A stretch of DNA of 64,000 bases from Yamadazyma tenuis (lineage: Eukaryota > Ascomycota > Pichiomycetes > Serinales > Debaryomycetaceae), in contig NC_089465.1 in NCBI RefSeq assembly GCF_029203305.1, positions 1,079,592-1,143,591 on the forward strand. The letters are read 5' to 3'. This document shows positions 11,133 to 20,656 of the stretch, in pieces. How positions within the stretch are numbered: the first letter of the stretch is position 1; every line of letters starts with the position of its first letter. Below the pieces are notes generated by a model. The model searched no databases. It was given only the letters and a program-made list of their open reading frames with translations, and had not been told where the DNA came from. Made by a program: the position numbers and the translations under genes.

Positions 11133-12008
11133 GACAGTCAAATGGGTAGTGCAGATGGAAATGCCAAAAAATTGGACAATTGCAGGGTATTTATAAGTTG
11201 GTAAAAAACTGGCGGTGATAATAAAAGATGTTCCGGATTTCGGATATTATTGCAAATAGGCCAATAACTGTTTTTGTGTCACGTTTCAGGGGATTGGCTA
11301 CACCAGGGAAACAGCCGTTTAGGAAATGATGGGGGAAGTAAATTGGTGGCGGTTCTAGGTTGGGGATTTGGTGGGTTTTATATGTCCAGTCACAGAAGAG
11401 GAGAGTTTTTGGGTATGTTTTTGGTTGGCAGATTTGGGCCGCTTTTTGAAGGTAGTGCAGAAGTCTCTCCACCTTCGGAATTGCCTGATGGCGAGGGGAA
11501 GTGCGATGGGTGTAAGGGTCAAGAATATGAATAAGGTGGTGGTAGAAAGTGGCACGGGTCACGGGGAGGATTTGGTGACGGTGGTACTGGTGTTGGTGGT
11601 ATAGGAGAAATGTTGTGTAGTTCCCCTCCTTCAGTTGGTGGTTGGTCCACACCGGCCTTCTCCTCCCGATCGTGTACAGGCGGGCCCTGGGAGGAGACCT
11701 AGTAGTGTGGTGGTTGATGTGCGATGGTAGTGCGCGGGAGGTAGTGCGATGTTCATTTGCCCGGAGATTAGATTTATTGGTTTGGCGATGAGCACGAGAC
11801 ACAAGAAGAGGAGAACCAGGAACTCGGAACCAGGAACTCGGAACCAGGAACTCGGAACCAGGAACTCAAAACCAGCAGCATAAACTGCTAAATAAAGATT
11901 ACATATTAAATAGGAGCTATTACAAAAGGCAAATCCAGACCTACTGAGCAGTTCCACCCATCGCCCTAGGCTAGCCACACTGGTCCCAGGCCGACCCACG
12001 CTGGCGCC
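11133..12008. promoter_or_regulatory. Divergent promoter region between CTH2 and SGS1
   Basis: This 876-bp stretch separates two divergent genes and presumably holds both promoters. A TATA-like tatttataag lies near 11190, about 55 bp before the CTH2 ATG. It contains a 14-bp tandem repeat described separately. A 203-codon open frame on the minus strand (11191-11802) starts with GTG, is Pro/His/Thr-rich and resembles a shadow of GT-rich DNA, so it was not called. Confidence 0.5.
11814..11875. repeat. 14-bp tandem repeat, about 4.4 copies
   Basis: Unit AACCAGGAACTCGG is repeated at 11814, 11828, 11842 and 11856, the last copy ending in two mismatches, followed by a partial copy. It lies in the divergent promoter about 135 bp upstream of the SGS1 ATG. 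It has no coding role that I can see; a replication-slippage minisatellite is the simplest view. Confidence 0.9.
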
Positions 12009-15000
12009 ATGCCACCGGTGCGCACCATCTATTTACATCAACGCGCACCAAATCAAATCAAACCCACCGCGTTCATGCTAAACAACTTGGATGCACAGCA
12101 CAGGTGGATCTCCCGCCACAAGCCCCAGATCCCCAGTCCGCATCTATACCAGCTGCTTATTGACACGTCCCAGGGCCTTGGAAACCAATTTAATCCCGGA
12201 AAACCGTCAGTACTTCCACCTGCTTCCCGCACCGTCGCCATCGGCACCATTCAAGAGTACACCGTCACTGGGGTACCACGCAGCACACCCGAACCTATCC
12301 ACACCAGGAACACTCTCGCAAACTCCAGTTCATCCGCCGGCTTTGTGGTACCCAGTGGGCCTGATAAACGTCCAGTTGATGATTTTGATAGTGACGACGA
12401 ATTACACCATTTGTTGATAAAACGATCACGGCCCACCGAGATAGCAGCGAGGTCCACGGGAACTACGGTCCCAGCCGCCGCAACTGGTACTGCCGCAAGT
12501 GCCCATCCAGGCGCCCCAATCCGTCCCACTCCTTCTGTAAACATCACCAAACCAATTAGACCGAGTACAAACACCGTATCAAACGGTGTGCCGCGTGCCG
12601 CCGCCGCCCATGCTGTCGGTGTAACACCATTTTCCCGTGCCAAATCCGTCTCCAGCTCGTTCGAGCACCCAACTGCATCGACTATCAAGTCGCATACCAA
12701 CGATGAAATGTACCAGAAATACATCAACTACCTCGAAATCAAGTGCAGCCTTCTCTCCCAGAGGTACCTGATCTTCGAGTCGTCCTCCATCTCTTTGGAC
12801 GAGAAAAATCGGTTCATTAGAGAGGAATTTACCCCCAAATTCGCCAAAATTGAATCGAGTTTGGATAGCATCAAGAACCTCCTCCCTCGATTTGCCCTCA
12901 AAGACTTGAGTCAGATCAGCGATGTGGGGGAGGTAGAGATCACAAGTTCCGTGCAAGTTCCCGGTACTTTGAGTGAAATACCTGAAGTACAAGTCCAGAA
13001 CTCAACTGCCAACGTCAGTGAAGACGATTTCTCGGAGCTCGAAGTCACCCAGGTCAACTTGACTAAGCCCTCACGGTTGCCAAACGACGGCTTGATCAGC
13101 CTATCGTCCGAGCCAGACGTGTTTGTGGCAGCTCCTAGTTCACCACCTCGAACTCCTTTGAGGTCCGAAGACGACGTGGAGGACGAGTTTGGCCAGCACG
13201 AGATGGACGGGTTGATGACGCCTACTCACGAAATCGATGATGCCGATACTGACTTGAGTGGGTTTGTGGTTGACGATGTGGATGTTGAAGATACTGAAGA
13301 TATCAGTGAGTTTGGTAGTGACGCGGAAAGCATAGCAGAAACCCAGTTCCACATCGATCAAGACGAGTTGAACGATCTAAGGTTGAGCCAGGATGTGGCC
13401 GACAACTTTGGTATCAACTATGAAGAAATGGATAATGATCTTGAGCTCGACAACGACTTTATCACCACCCAGTTGAACGATGAGAGGGAACTCAACTACG
13501 AGGTGATTGAAATCAGTGACGACGAAGAGGGTGTTTCGGACCTCGGAGGTCACACCACTTTCGTGAAGCCTGAAAAGACTAGTCAGAAGGCTAGAAAACC
13601 CGCATACGACGAGTTTGATGAGTTTGACGACGAGTTTGCTGACGATGTGGTTGAAATGGGTATCACTACCTCCATCGACATTATCCGTGAACAACAGAAT
13701 CGGTACCCTGGGTGTGAGCCGTACATCAAGGAAATCTACTCGGTGTTAAACAAGAAGTTTAAGCTACAGAATTTCCGATCCAATCAGTTTGAAGCCATCA
13801 TATCTTTGCTTCAAGGTCGAGACGTGTTTGTGTTAATGCCTACCGGAGGTGGGAAGTCTCTTTGTTACCAGCTCCCATCCTTGATCAAGATAGGTGCCCG
13901 AAACCAGGGAGTTACGATTGTCATCTCCCCATTGATTTCGTTGATGCAAGATCAAGTCCAGCATTTGAAGAACAAGAACATCAAAGCAGGCATGATCAAC
14001 TCCAAGATCGAGTACCTGGAAAAGAAACAGATTATAGACTTATTTAAGACCGCCCAGTTGGACTTGGTGTACTTGTCTCCAGAAATGGTTAACTCATCCG
14101 CCCAAATCCAGCGAATCATCAAGCAGTTGTACGATACCAAACAGCTCAACAAGGTGATTGTGGATGAAGCCCATTGTATCTCCAGTTGGGGTCATGACTT
14201 CCGCCCTGACTATAAAGCTATGAGTATCTTCCGACAGAATTATCCTGATATCCCCATCATGGCCTTAACGGCCACTGCCAACGATAAGGTCCGATTGGAC
14301 ATCTTACACTTGTTGAACATGAAGAGTCCCAAAGTGTTTAAGCAGAGTTTCAACCGGATAAACTTATACTATGAGATCCGAATGAAAAAGGCAGGTTTTG
14401 TTGAGGATATTCGGGATACAATCTTGGCCAAGTACAAGAACCAAACCGGAATCATTTACTGCCATTCCAAGCAGCTGTGTGAGCAAATCAGTATGAAGTT
14501 AAATCAATTCGGTATCGAGTCGGCATTCTATCATGCTGGAATGAGCACGGAGGACCGGTTCGAGGTTCAAGATTCCTGGCAACAAGAAAGACTTCGAGTA
14601 ATCTGTGCCACAATAGCATTTGGAATGGGGATCGATAAGCCCAATGTTCGGTTTGTGATCCACTCGTTCTTACCCCGAAACCTAGAAGGCTATTATCAAG
14701 AAACCGGTCGTGCTGGAAGAGATGGCCTACACAGTGACTGTATCATGTACTATTCATACAAGGATGCTCGTAACTTACAGTTGATGATTCAGAAGGATGA
14801 AGAGTACAACCAGGCCACCAAGGATAACCACTTGAGTAAATTACGGCAGGTGATCCAGTATTGTGAAAATAATCACGACTGTAGGAGAAGGCAAGTGTTG
14901 CAGTATTTCAACGAAAACTTTGATCCTAAGGACTGCCAAAAGCAGTGTGATTCTTGCAACAACAATGGCAGCGAGATTCTGCGAGATTTCACAGATGTGT

Positions 15001-15803
15001 CCCGAAGTATTATCCGTCTAGTGCAGTCCATTCAGAACGAAAAAATCACCTTGCTCTACTGTCAGGATATTTTCAAGGGTTCGAATAACTCCAAAATCGT
15101 CAGCAAGGGCCACCACCAATTGGAGTATCATGGGATGGGTTCCAAGTTAACGAAGCTCGAGATCGAAAGAATCTTCTTCCACCTCATCTGTGAAGGGTGT
15201 TTGGAAGAGTACTCGGTGATCAAAGGAGGTTTTGCCTCCAATTATGTGAGAGTGGGTCTACAAGCGTCTCAGGTGTTATCGGGCACCAAACTGATTGTTA
15301 TCAAGTTTTCCAACATCATCCCAGAAACCAAAGCAACCCCTGTGTCGGGATTTGTCAGTGCCAAAACCAACAAGCCGATCAAACTCCCTCAAAATAACCT
15401 CTCAAGTTTCGTGAATGCTTCCAATCGGATGCACATTGATCGCTGCTTCCATGAGCTCAATTTGATCCGGAACCAGAGGAAAATCGAGCTTAACTTCCAA
15501 AATGCCAACAGCATTCTTAGTGATGACCTGCTCAAGAAATTGGCCATAATGTTACCAACATCCAAGCAGGAGTTCAAAAAGTACGTCAACAACAACGATC
15601 AACTCAACTATTTTATTTATTTTAAGAGTAAGCTTATGGAGCTCAGCCGCGAAAGGAAAGAGAAACTGGGCCAGAAGGTGGGGCGGAACCTTAAGACAAA
15701 CGGCACTCATTCAGGCGGCAGTCAGCGTCATCGTGGGTCCAAATATTTCAAGCGGCCTGGCGCCGCAAAAAAAAAACGACTGCAAAAGACCATGCCCGAA
15801 TGA
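12009..15803 (+). CDS. SGS1: RecQ-family DNA helicase Sgs1
   Basis: A 1264-residue RecQ helicase. The N-terminal 580 residues are poorly conserved and highly acidic (about 340-560), as in Sgs1, where this region binds Top3-Rmi1 and other partners. The helicase core follows: Walker A MPTGGGKSLCYQLP near residue 609, DEAHCISSWGHDFRPDYK near 719, and motif VI QETGRAGRDG near 900. A zinc-binding and winged-helix RQC region (C-x16-C-x2-C-x2-C: CRRRQVL...CQKQCDSC) follows near 960-1000, with an HRDC-like end region. Sgs1 acts in the nucleus in end resection, dissolution of double Holliday junctions and telomere upkeep. The length is close to 1447 in S. cerevisiae. The C-terminus is Lys-rich and could contain the nuclear localisation signal. 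Confidence 0.95.
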   Translation: MPPVRTIYLHQRAPNQIKPTAFMLNNLDAQHRWISRHKPQIPSPHLYQLLIDTSQGLGNQFNPGKPSVLPPASRTVAIGTIQEYTVTGVPRSTPEPIHTRNTLANSSSSAGFVVPSGPDKRPVDDFDSDDELHHLLIKRSRPTEIAARSTGTTVPAAATGTAASAHPGAPIRPTPSVNITKPIRPSTNTVSNGVPRAAAAHAVGVTPFSRAKSVSSSFEHPTASTIKSHTNDEMYQKYINYLEIKCSLLSQRYLIFESSSISLDEKNRFIREEFTPKFAKIESSLDSIKNLLPRFALKDLSQISDVGEVEITSSVQVPGTLSEIPEVQVQNSTANVSEDDFSELEVTQVNLTKPSRLPNDGLISLSSEPDVFVAAPSSPPRTPLRSEDDVEDEFGQHEMDGLMTPTHEIDDADTDLSGFVVDDVDVEDTEDISEFGSDAESIAETQFHIDQDELNDLRLSQDVADNFGINYEEMDNDLELDNDFITTQLNDERELNYEVIEISDDEEGVSDLGGHTTFVKPEKTSQKARKPAYDEFDEFDDEFADDVVEMGITTSIDIIREQQNRYPGCEPYIKEIYSVLNKKFKLQNFRSNQFEAIISLLQGRDVFVLMPTGGGKSLCYQLPSLIKIGARNQGVTIVISPLISLMQDQVQHLKNKNIKAGMINSKIEYLEKKQIIDLFKTAQLDLVYLSPEMVNSSAQIQRIIKQLYDTKQLNKVIVDEAHCISSWGHDFRPDYKAMSIFRQNYPDIPIMALTATANDKVRLDILHLLNMKSPKVFKQSFNRINLYYEIRMKKAGFVEDIRDTILAKYKNQTGIIYCHSKQLCEQISMKLNQFGIESAFYHAGMSTEDRFEVQDSWQQERLRVICATIAFGMGIDKPNVRFVIHSFLPRNLEGYYQETGRAGRDGLHSDCIMYYSYKDARNLQLMIQKDEEYNQATKDNHLSKLRQVIQYCENNHDCRRRQVLQYFNENFDPKDCQKQCDSCNNNGSEILRDFTDVSRSIIRLVQSIQNEKITLLYCQDIFKGSNNSKIVSKGHHQLEYHGMGSKLTKLEIERIFFHLICEGCLEEYSVIKGGFASNYVRVGLQASQVLSGTKLIVIKFSNIIPETKATPVSGFVSAKTNKPIKLPQNNLSSFVNASNRMHIDRCFHELNLIRNQRKIELNFQNANSILSDDLLKKLAIMLPTSKQEFKKYVNNNDQLNYFIYFKSKLMELSRERKEKLGQKVGRNLKTNGTHSGGSQRHRGSKYFKRPGAAKKKRLQKTMPE

Positions 15804-17077
15804 GGTGGAGCTTTACGTTTACGGGACAACCAGGACACTTGTCACAATGGGCAACGTAATTGCCCTGTTTGCAACCAGCGTCATAACTCTGGCAGGCCCC
15901 ATTTTAGATCAGCAAGGGCCGTCTTAATTGGGTATTAGAGTAGGCTGAAACGTCGCGATCTGCAGCTGCATATAAGACCAAATAACCTGATTCTGCCAGA
16001 GTAGGGGTCGGTAGTAAGGAAGGGTATTTGGGGGTGAAGGTGGGGGCCCCCAGTTGAATAGAACAAATCTAGAATGATATACGTATAAACAAGGTTTATT
16101 GAAGGGTTAAAGGCGATCTGCTACCCATTAGCAGTTGTCCCAATGGGACAAAACCGTTGAAACTTACTTAAGATATGTGACTAGTGAAATTGATTTTCCC
16201 ACAAATATACGCCCGTTATAGGGCCCGCGGCCAGCAAGCCTGCAACTGGCTGTAGGTTGCGCAGATGTATGCAGTACCGGGGATCCTGGCGGGTTTCATT
16301 TCGGATATGGATTATTGGGGTGTTTATACAGGTTGCATAGGGGTCCCCTAAAACGGGCGGCGATCATTGCCGGGGTAACAAACCCCACTGAGAATGTAAT
16401 GGGCATTGAGCGGCGAACCCGCTTTAAGATTGGATATCTTACGGTTGGCAGTAGGAGAGATCTACGCCCGCATGTATTTGCTGCCTGATGCACCCCTCGT
16501 CGATCGGGATTTGGGGGATAAATGCCGATATTCCAGGCTCATCATCAGGCCAAAACCCGAAATCACCATATAGGGTTTCGGAATCTTATTCCGTAGGTAG
16601 AGTTTAAATCGACATACAAAATAACCATGCTCGAACCAAGAATTGGATAAGAAGCAAAGGCGCCAAAAAAGCTCCATAAGGCTAATACCCGGTATCCATT
16701 GTATCTGCAAGGTACCCTGACGATTGTAGTGTCAAATGGCAATGGGGTATGAATAACAAAATGCCATACTATGGTGGCGGATAAGGAGAACAAAAAATCA
16801 AAACTACAAGAGGCGGCATGCGAGTCCGGAAGGCTTGCGGCAGCTACCGCACCTGAAACGGGGCCTTCTAGGAAAAGGGATTTGTGCGATAGGTAATAGT
16901 GCATGATGCATACATGAATCTTTATAAAAACGGCAAATTAAAACATTCGCAAAAAGTAAAATAAATATGAATCGCTTACCATAAATTAAAAAAAAAATTG
17001 TATACCCAGATTTCATATAAATACTTCGAAATACCCCCTCAATTTATTGGCTGATCACATATATCGACCTTGACATA
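15804..17077. promoter_or_regulatory. Long upstream region of NRG1
   Basis: A gene-free 1.27-kb stretch between the end of SGS1 and the NRG1 ATG. It probably holds the NRG1 control region; a TATA-like catataaatac lies near 17015-17025. A 113-codon frame on the minus strand (16563-16904) begins with ATG and has hydrophobic stretches but no recognisable family, so it is not called. I see no tRNA, transposon or LTR here. Confidence 0.4.
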
Positions 17078-17755
17078 ATGTTTTCCAAACCCATTTACAA
17101 TAATATAAAGTATCCACAGCCTCAATACAATCGTCAACTGGCATCGATTACCCGACTTCCAAGCTTCAGTGAGGTGATAACGCAAATTCCTTTACCAACT
17201 GAATTCCCCTTAAGCAAACCAGCGGGCGTGAGTGTCACCCCTGTCAGTGTGACACCCGCCATAAGCATTACTCCTGGAATTGGAGCCCGTCTGCTTTCAC
17301 CAGCTTCTCCCTACCCTGTGCTGTATTATTACAGTTATGGGTACGGAGCTCCAACGGTGGCTGCCGCTACAGCCCCTAGTGTGCTGCCTGCCAGGAGCGT
17401 GTCGCCCAAAACATTATTGCCCACTCCTCCCCCCACCATGACAGCTGTCACCTCCACCTCCACTACCACTTCCACCGCCACCTCTCCAAAGGCCATTGGC
17501 TCTCCAGTGGTAATCCACAAACGCAAACATGTATGTAAGATCTGCTCTCGGTCCTTCACCACCTCCGGTCACTTGGCGCGTCACAACCGTATCCACACTG
17601 GTGAACGCAAGCACGTCTGCCCGTGGTCCAACTGCGATGCCCGCTTTGCTCGTCAAGATAATTGCATGCAACATTACAAAACACATACCAATGGCAAGAA
17701 ACGCAAGAACAATTTGAGTTTCAAGAACAGGTCCATCAACTCCAAAAGTATCTAA
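17078..17755 (+). CDS. NRG1: Zinc-finger transcriptional repressor Nrg1
   Basis: A 225-residue protein with a Pro/Ser/Thr-rich N-terminal part and two C2H2 fingers near the end: HVCKICSRSFTTSGHLARH followed by CPWSNCDARFARQDNCMQH. The phrase FTTSGHLARHNRIHTGE is typical of Nrg1/Nrg2, which bind CCCT-type sites and recruit Tup1 to repress glucose-repressed and filamentation genes. The tail is basic (KKRKNN), fitting nuclear import. It is shorter than the C. albicans protein of about 310 residues, the loss being in the N-terminal part. It is flanked by unusually long non-coding regions on both sides. Confidence 0.88.
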   Translation: MFSKPIYNNIKYPQPQYNRQLASITRLPSFSEVITQIPLPTEFPLSKPAGVSVTPVSVTPAISITPGIGARLLSPASPYPVLYYYSYGYGAPTVAAATAPSVLPARSVSPKTLLPTPPPTMTAVTSTSTTTSTATSPKAIGSPVVIHKRKHVCKICSRSFTTSGHLARHNRIHTGERKHVCPWSNCDARFARQDNCMQHYKTHTNGKKRKNNLSFKNRSINSKSI

Positions 17756-20111
17756 CGACATCACGACACCTTCTTTACTTTTTCTATATAAACTGAAGCT
17801 GGAGCTTCAATTGGGAATCTATGGTTATAGATGAGAAATGTACACTACGAACACCGTAATTATGTTTGGGCACTGCGGAGTGCTAGAGCTGGCATGCCGG
17901 GTTTTAAGGTGCAGCCTAATATCCAAGCATTCTGGCCGGTTTCATGCCGGTATGCCTTGGGCTCTCATAACAGGATAGACTGGGTTGGCTGCGGCGAGGT
18001 TTTTGTTGAGTGGGGCTTAAGACCGCAGGATCATTGACACTTAAACGCGCCTGCTGTTTCAAATAGTGTAAGCATTGATGGAGTAATTGCAATGGAAGTC
18101 ATCGCAATAGAAATATCTCAAAATAGTATTGCGAGAATTCTGTTCAGAACTCAGCCAGCTTAATCCGAATGTCCCTACCGATGGCTGCAACCTTACCCTC
18201 GGTAACTGCAACATCTCAACGGCTCTGGTTCCCATCCCTGGCCAGCCCTGGTTCCCGTCCCTGAACAGCTCTGACTATTTGCTAATGCGACGTTTACATT
18301 ATGCTGCGGGTGCTACCCTTTGAGGAAACTAGGTCCCAGTGGCACTGGAAGTCTCTCTGCTGGGCCGACAAGGCTCAAAAGACCCATAGTGTTTGTGGAT
18401 GGTGGTGGTTTTGTTGTGACAATGCCACGGCTTTTGTGACGTTATTTTGCTGTAAACGAACGAAATGTGCCGTGAAACCAGAATAGTTAGCTGCAAGTCT
18501 GGAGCCTATGCCAGCCGTGACGCAACCGACATGTGAATGGTAAGACAATGGGTGACCTACCATTACCTTAAAAACACTACGGAAAAACAATCATCCTCCT
18601 CACCAAACACCTCGAAAAGCTCTCAACCAGTTCCCGCATCAGCCTGTAACAGTGAGCTAATTTGTTTTTCGTGAGTTCCTAATAAGCCCTCGCAACCAGG
18701 ATCAAACCCTGACAATTGACAAGCAAACAATAGGAGTTTTCACGGGAATCTCGTGCGATGGCCCTGGCATAAATTAGAACAATGGTAGGTCCAGACTACA
18801 ATAAATCCCCCGTATTGGGCCATTAATAGGATGGTCGGTATTTTTCTATTGCAGAATGTTTCTTATGATAGCTAGACGGGCCCCTAAACTTGAATGGCAG
18901 TGTCGATCTACCCATTTCACCTAGACGACGATTTCATCCAGGATTTTATCAACTTTGGCTCAGATCTTTGGTTAGGAAGAGTAAATCCTAGATGCATGTA
19001 ATCTTGTGACAGGTGTTGAATTTTGTTTCATCTTAAGCCAATGGCATTCTTGTCAATGGTATGAACCCCATCCTATACTGTTAAATTGATGGAAACCCAC
19101 TGTCGTCTAATGCCTCTATGTAAAGTACTAAAAGGATTCAGATTACAAGTCTCCTATTGTCTACACGTAGACTCGTCAAATTTTATGCTCCTTACATCCA
19201 AGTATTATGCATTAAACGCAAATTTTAAAAACAATTGGTGGGATACGCATGGAACAAATTTTCTAGCAAACAATATTTTTCCTTCAACTGCCAATCCTAA
19301 CTCCTTCATTGGGCATAAACCACAGGTGGCAGCTACCCATCGGATCTCGAATTCCACTCTCCGCACTCCACTTTCCGCGCCTCAGTGGGGCATTTCAATG
19401 ATTCCGCTGTCATTCCGCTGCTGATAACACTCTTTTAGGTTATACTTTTGGTTGCTACCATTAGAAGAGGTATACAGGCCGTCCACCACCTGCTGGGATA
19501 GGTAATAAATAAGCGCACATTAGCAGCTCCAACAACAGACTGCACTCACTCAAAAAATACTGGGAAAATAAATTGAAATTCTCTAGGGGTCGTGTCTTCC
19601 TCGAGCCCACCTCATATAATTACTGCTTGTCTCTTAAAACTAAAGAATAGCTATGATTGCATCGGTTAAATCGCCGTTTGCTAGATGTCAACGGTTATGC
19701 ATGCCGCTTCCTGCACATTTACGCAAGAGCTCTGCGGCGGTTGGTGCAGGAACAGGAAGTTCCCACTACCATTCGGGGGAAACCCTATTCCTCCCATCCA
19801 CTGTCTTGGCCTCCAATCATATATTTCTACATTTACTGATAGCCCAATCATATATATCATTAACCCAAGTACATTTCAATTAACGAGCCCAATTGTATTT
19901 TCGCTTCCATCGCTTCCATCGCTTGGCTCGCGTTTTTACTCGAGCATCGACCTCAAAGAAAAGGGGTCGCAATAAATCGGAATGACATCAGGCGGACCGG
20001 GGACAATCAACTCTAGATTTGGTTATGGTTACTTGGCGGGTGGTCCAGACGCACTAGGCATCCTCGGTTGGCATCTGGCTTGCCTAAATCGAGATGGGTC
20101 TAAACCTTAAT

Positions 20112-20169
20112 TCCTTTTCGGTGGGGGTTTCGCCGACCCCACCGAAAGGACCCCCCCCCCCCCCCCCCC
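20112..20169. repeat. GC-rich hairpin followed by a run of 19 C
   Basis: The left arm TCCTTTTCGGTGGGG (20112-20126) pairs with the right arm CCCCACCGAAAGGA (20137-20150) with one bulged T and a 10-base loop. A homopolymer of 19 C follows at once (20151-20169), then ATCGGTGG repeats part of the arm. Both elements lie in the gene-free gap. The C run length may be affected by sequencing error. Confidence 0.85.
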
Positions 20170-20530
20170 AATCGGTGGATGGGTACCAGGACCACCGCAG
20201 GTACAGGCATTAATACAACCAGGCATTGGCAGAGAGGGGAACCAAGAAAGGGGGATGGTAGCCCTAAAAGTCCTCTGCCTCGGATCTCCCATACTTGGCA
20301 AATCATGGGCAAGCGAAATTATGTTTCCCCGTAACTAGCATATACTTACGTTTAGTCCATTGTGATTGCTTTGTTGTCTTTCGTTTAGATTTACAAACAT
20401 CCCGGCTGGCTGCTTATTGTTTAGGGGACAACTGGTAGCGTCAAATGGGTAAAATGCGTGAGGTGCGTTCGTATTGGCTCCGAAAATAGCAGATTCTTAA
20501 CTGGTCAAATTCACGCACTAGGTGATAAAT

Positions 20531-20570
20531 TTCATGCATAGCCTGCCAATTTCATGCATATCCTGCCAAT
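20531..20570. repeat. 20-bp direct repeat, two copies
   Basis: TTCATGCATAGCCTGCCAAT at 20531-20550 is repeated at 20551-20570 with one mismatch (G to T). It lies about 90 bp beyond the stop codon of the F-box gene. Nothing indicates a function. Confidence 0.85.
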
Positions 20571-20656
20571 TTTCACGACGTTTCAAGGGTTTGGGGGTGC
20601 TTCTGGAATTTGAAGCATAATCGGGCGGTTTGTTTTTATTTGTCTTATTTTGGCGT

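Larger units (their letters stand above)
17756..20656. other. 2.9-kb gene-free gap between convergent genes
   Basis: NRG1 and the F-box gene point toward each other, yet 2.9 kb lies between their stop codons. Convergent 3' gaps elsewhere in this window are 36 to 530 bp. No open frame here exceeds about 112 codons and none shows a known domain. Base composition by eye is not markedly more AT-rich than the genes around it. Local features are a strong hairpin with a C19 run, a 20-bp direct repeat and a 9-bp tandem repeat (cgcttccat, about 19902-19924). I found no tRNA, LTR or recognisable structural RNA. Confidence 0.6.

Noticed and set aside
11191..11802. 203-codon minus-strand frame in the CTH2-SGS1 promoter
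   Set aside because: It opens with GTG, has Pro/His/Thr-rich composition from GT-rich DNA and overlaps a divergent promoter; no domain.
16563..16904. 113-codon minus-strand frame with hydrophobic stretches upstream of NRG1
   Set aside because: No recognisable family or supporting signal; overlaps other unrelated frames on the same DNA.
18690..18730. T-arm-like sequence (TCAGG...CCTGG)
   Set aside because: The loop is GTTTGAT, not TTCRANY, and no D-arm or anticodon arm can be placed.
17756..20656. Gene-free gap as a centromere
   Set aside because: No clear AT-rich trough, inverted repeats or retroelement clusters by eye, and it is only 44 kb from the telomere.
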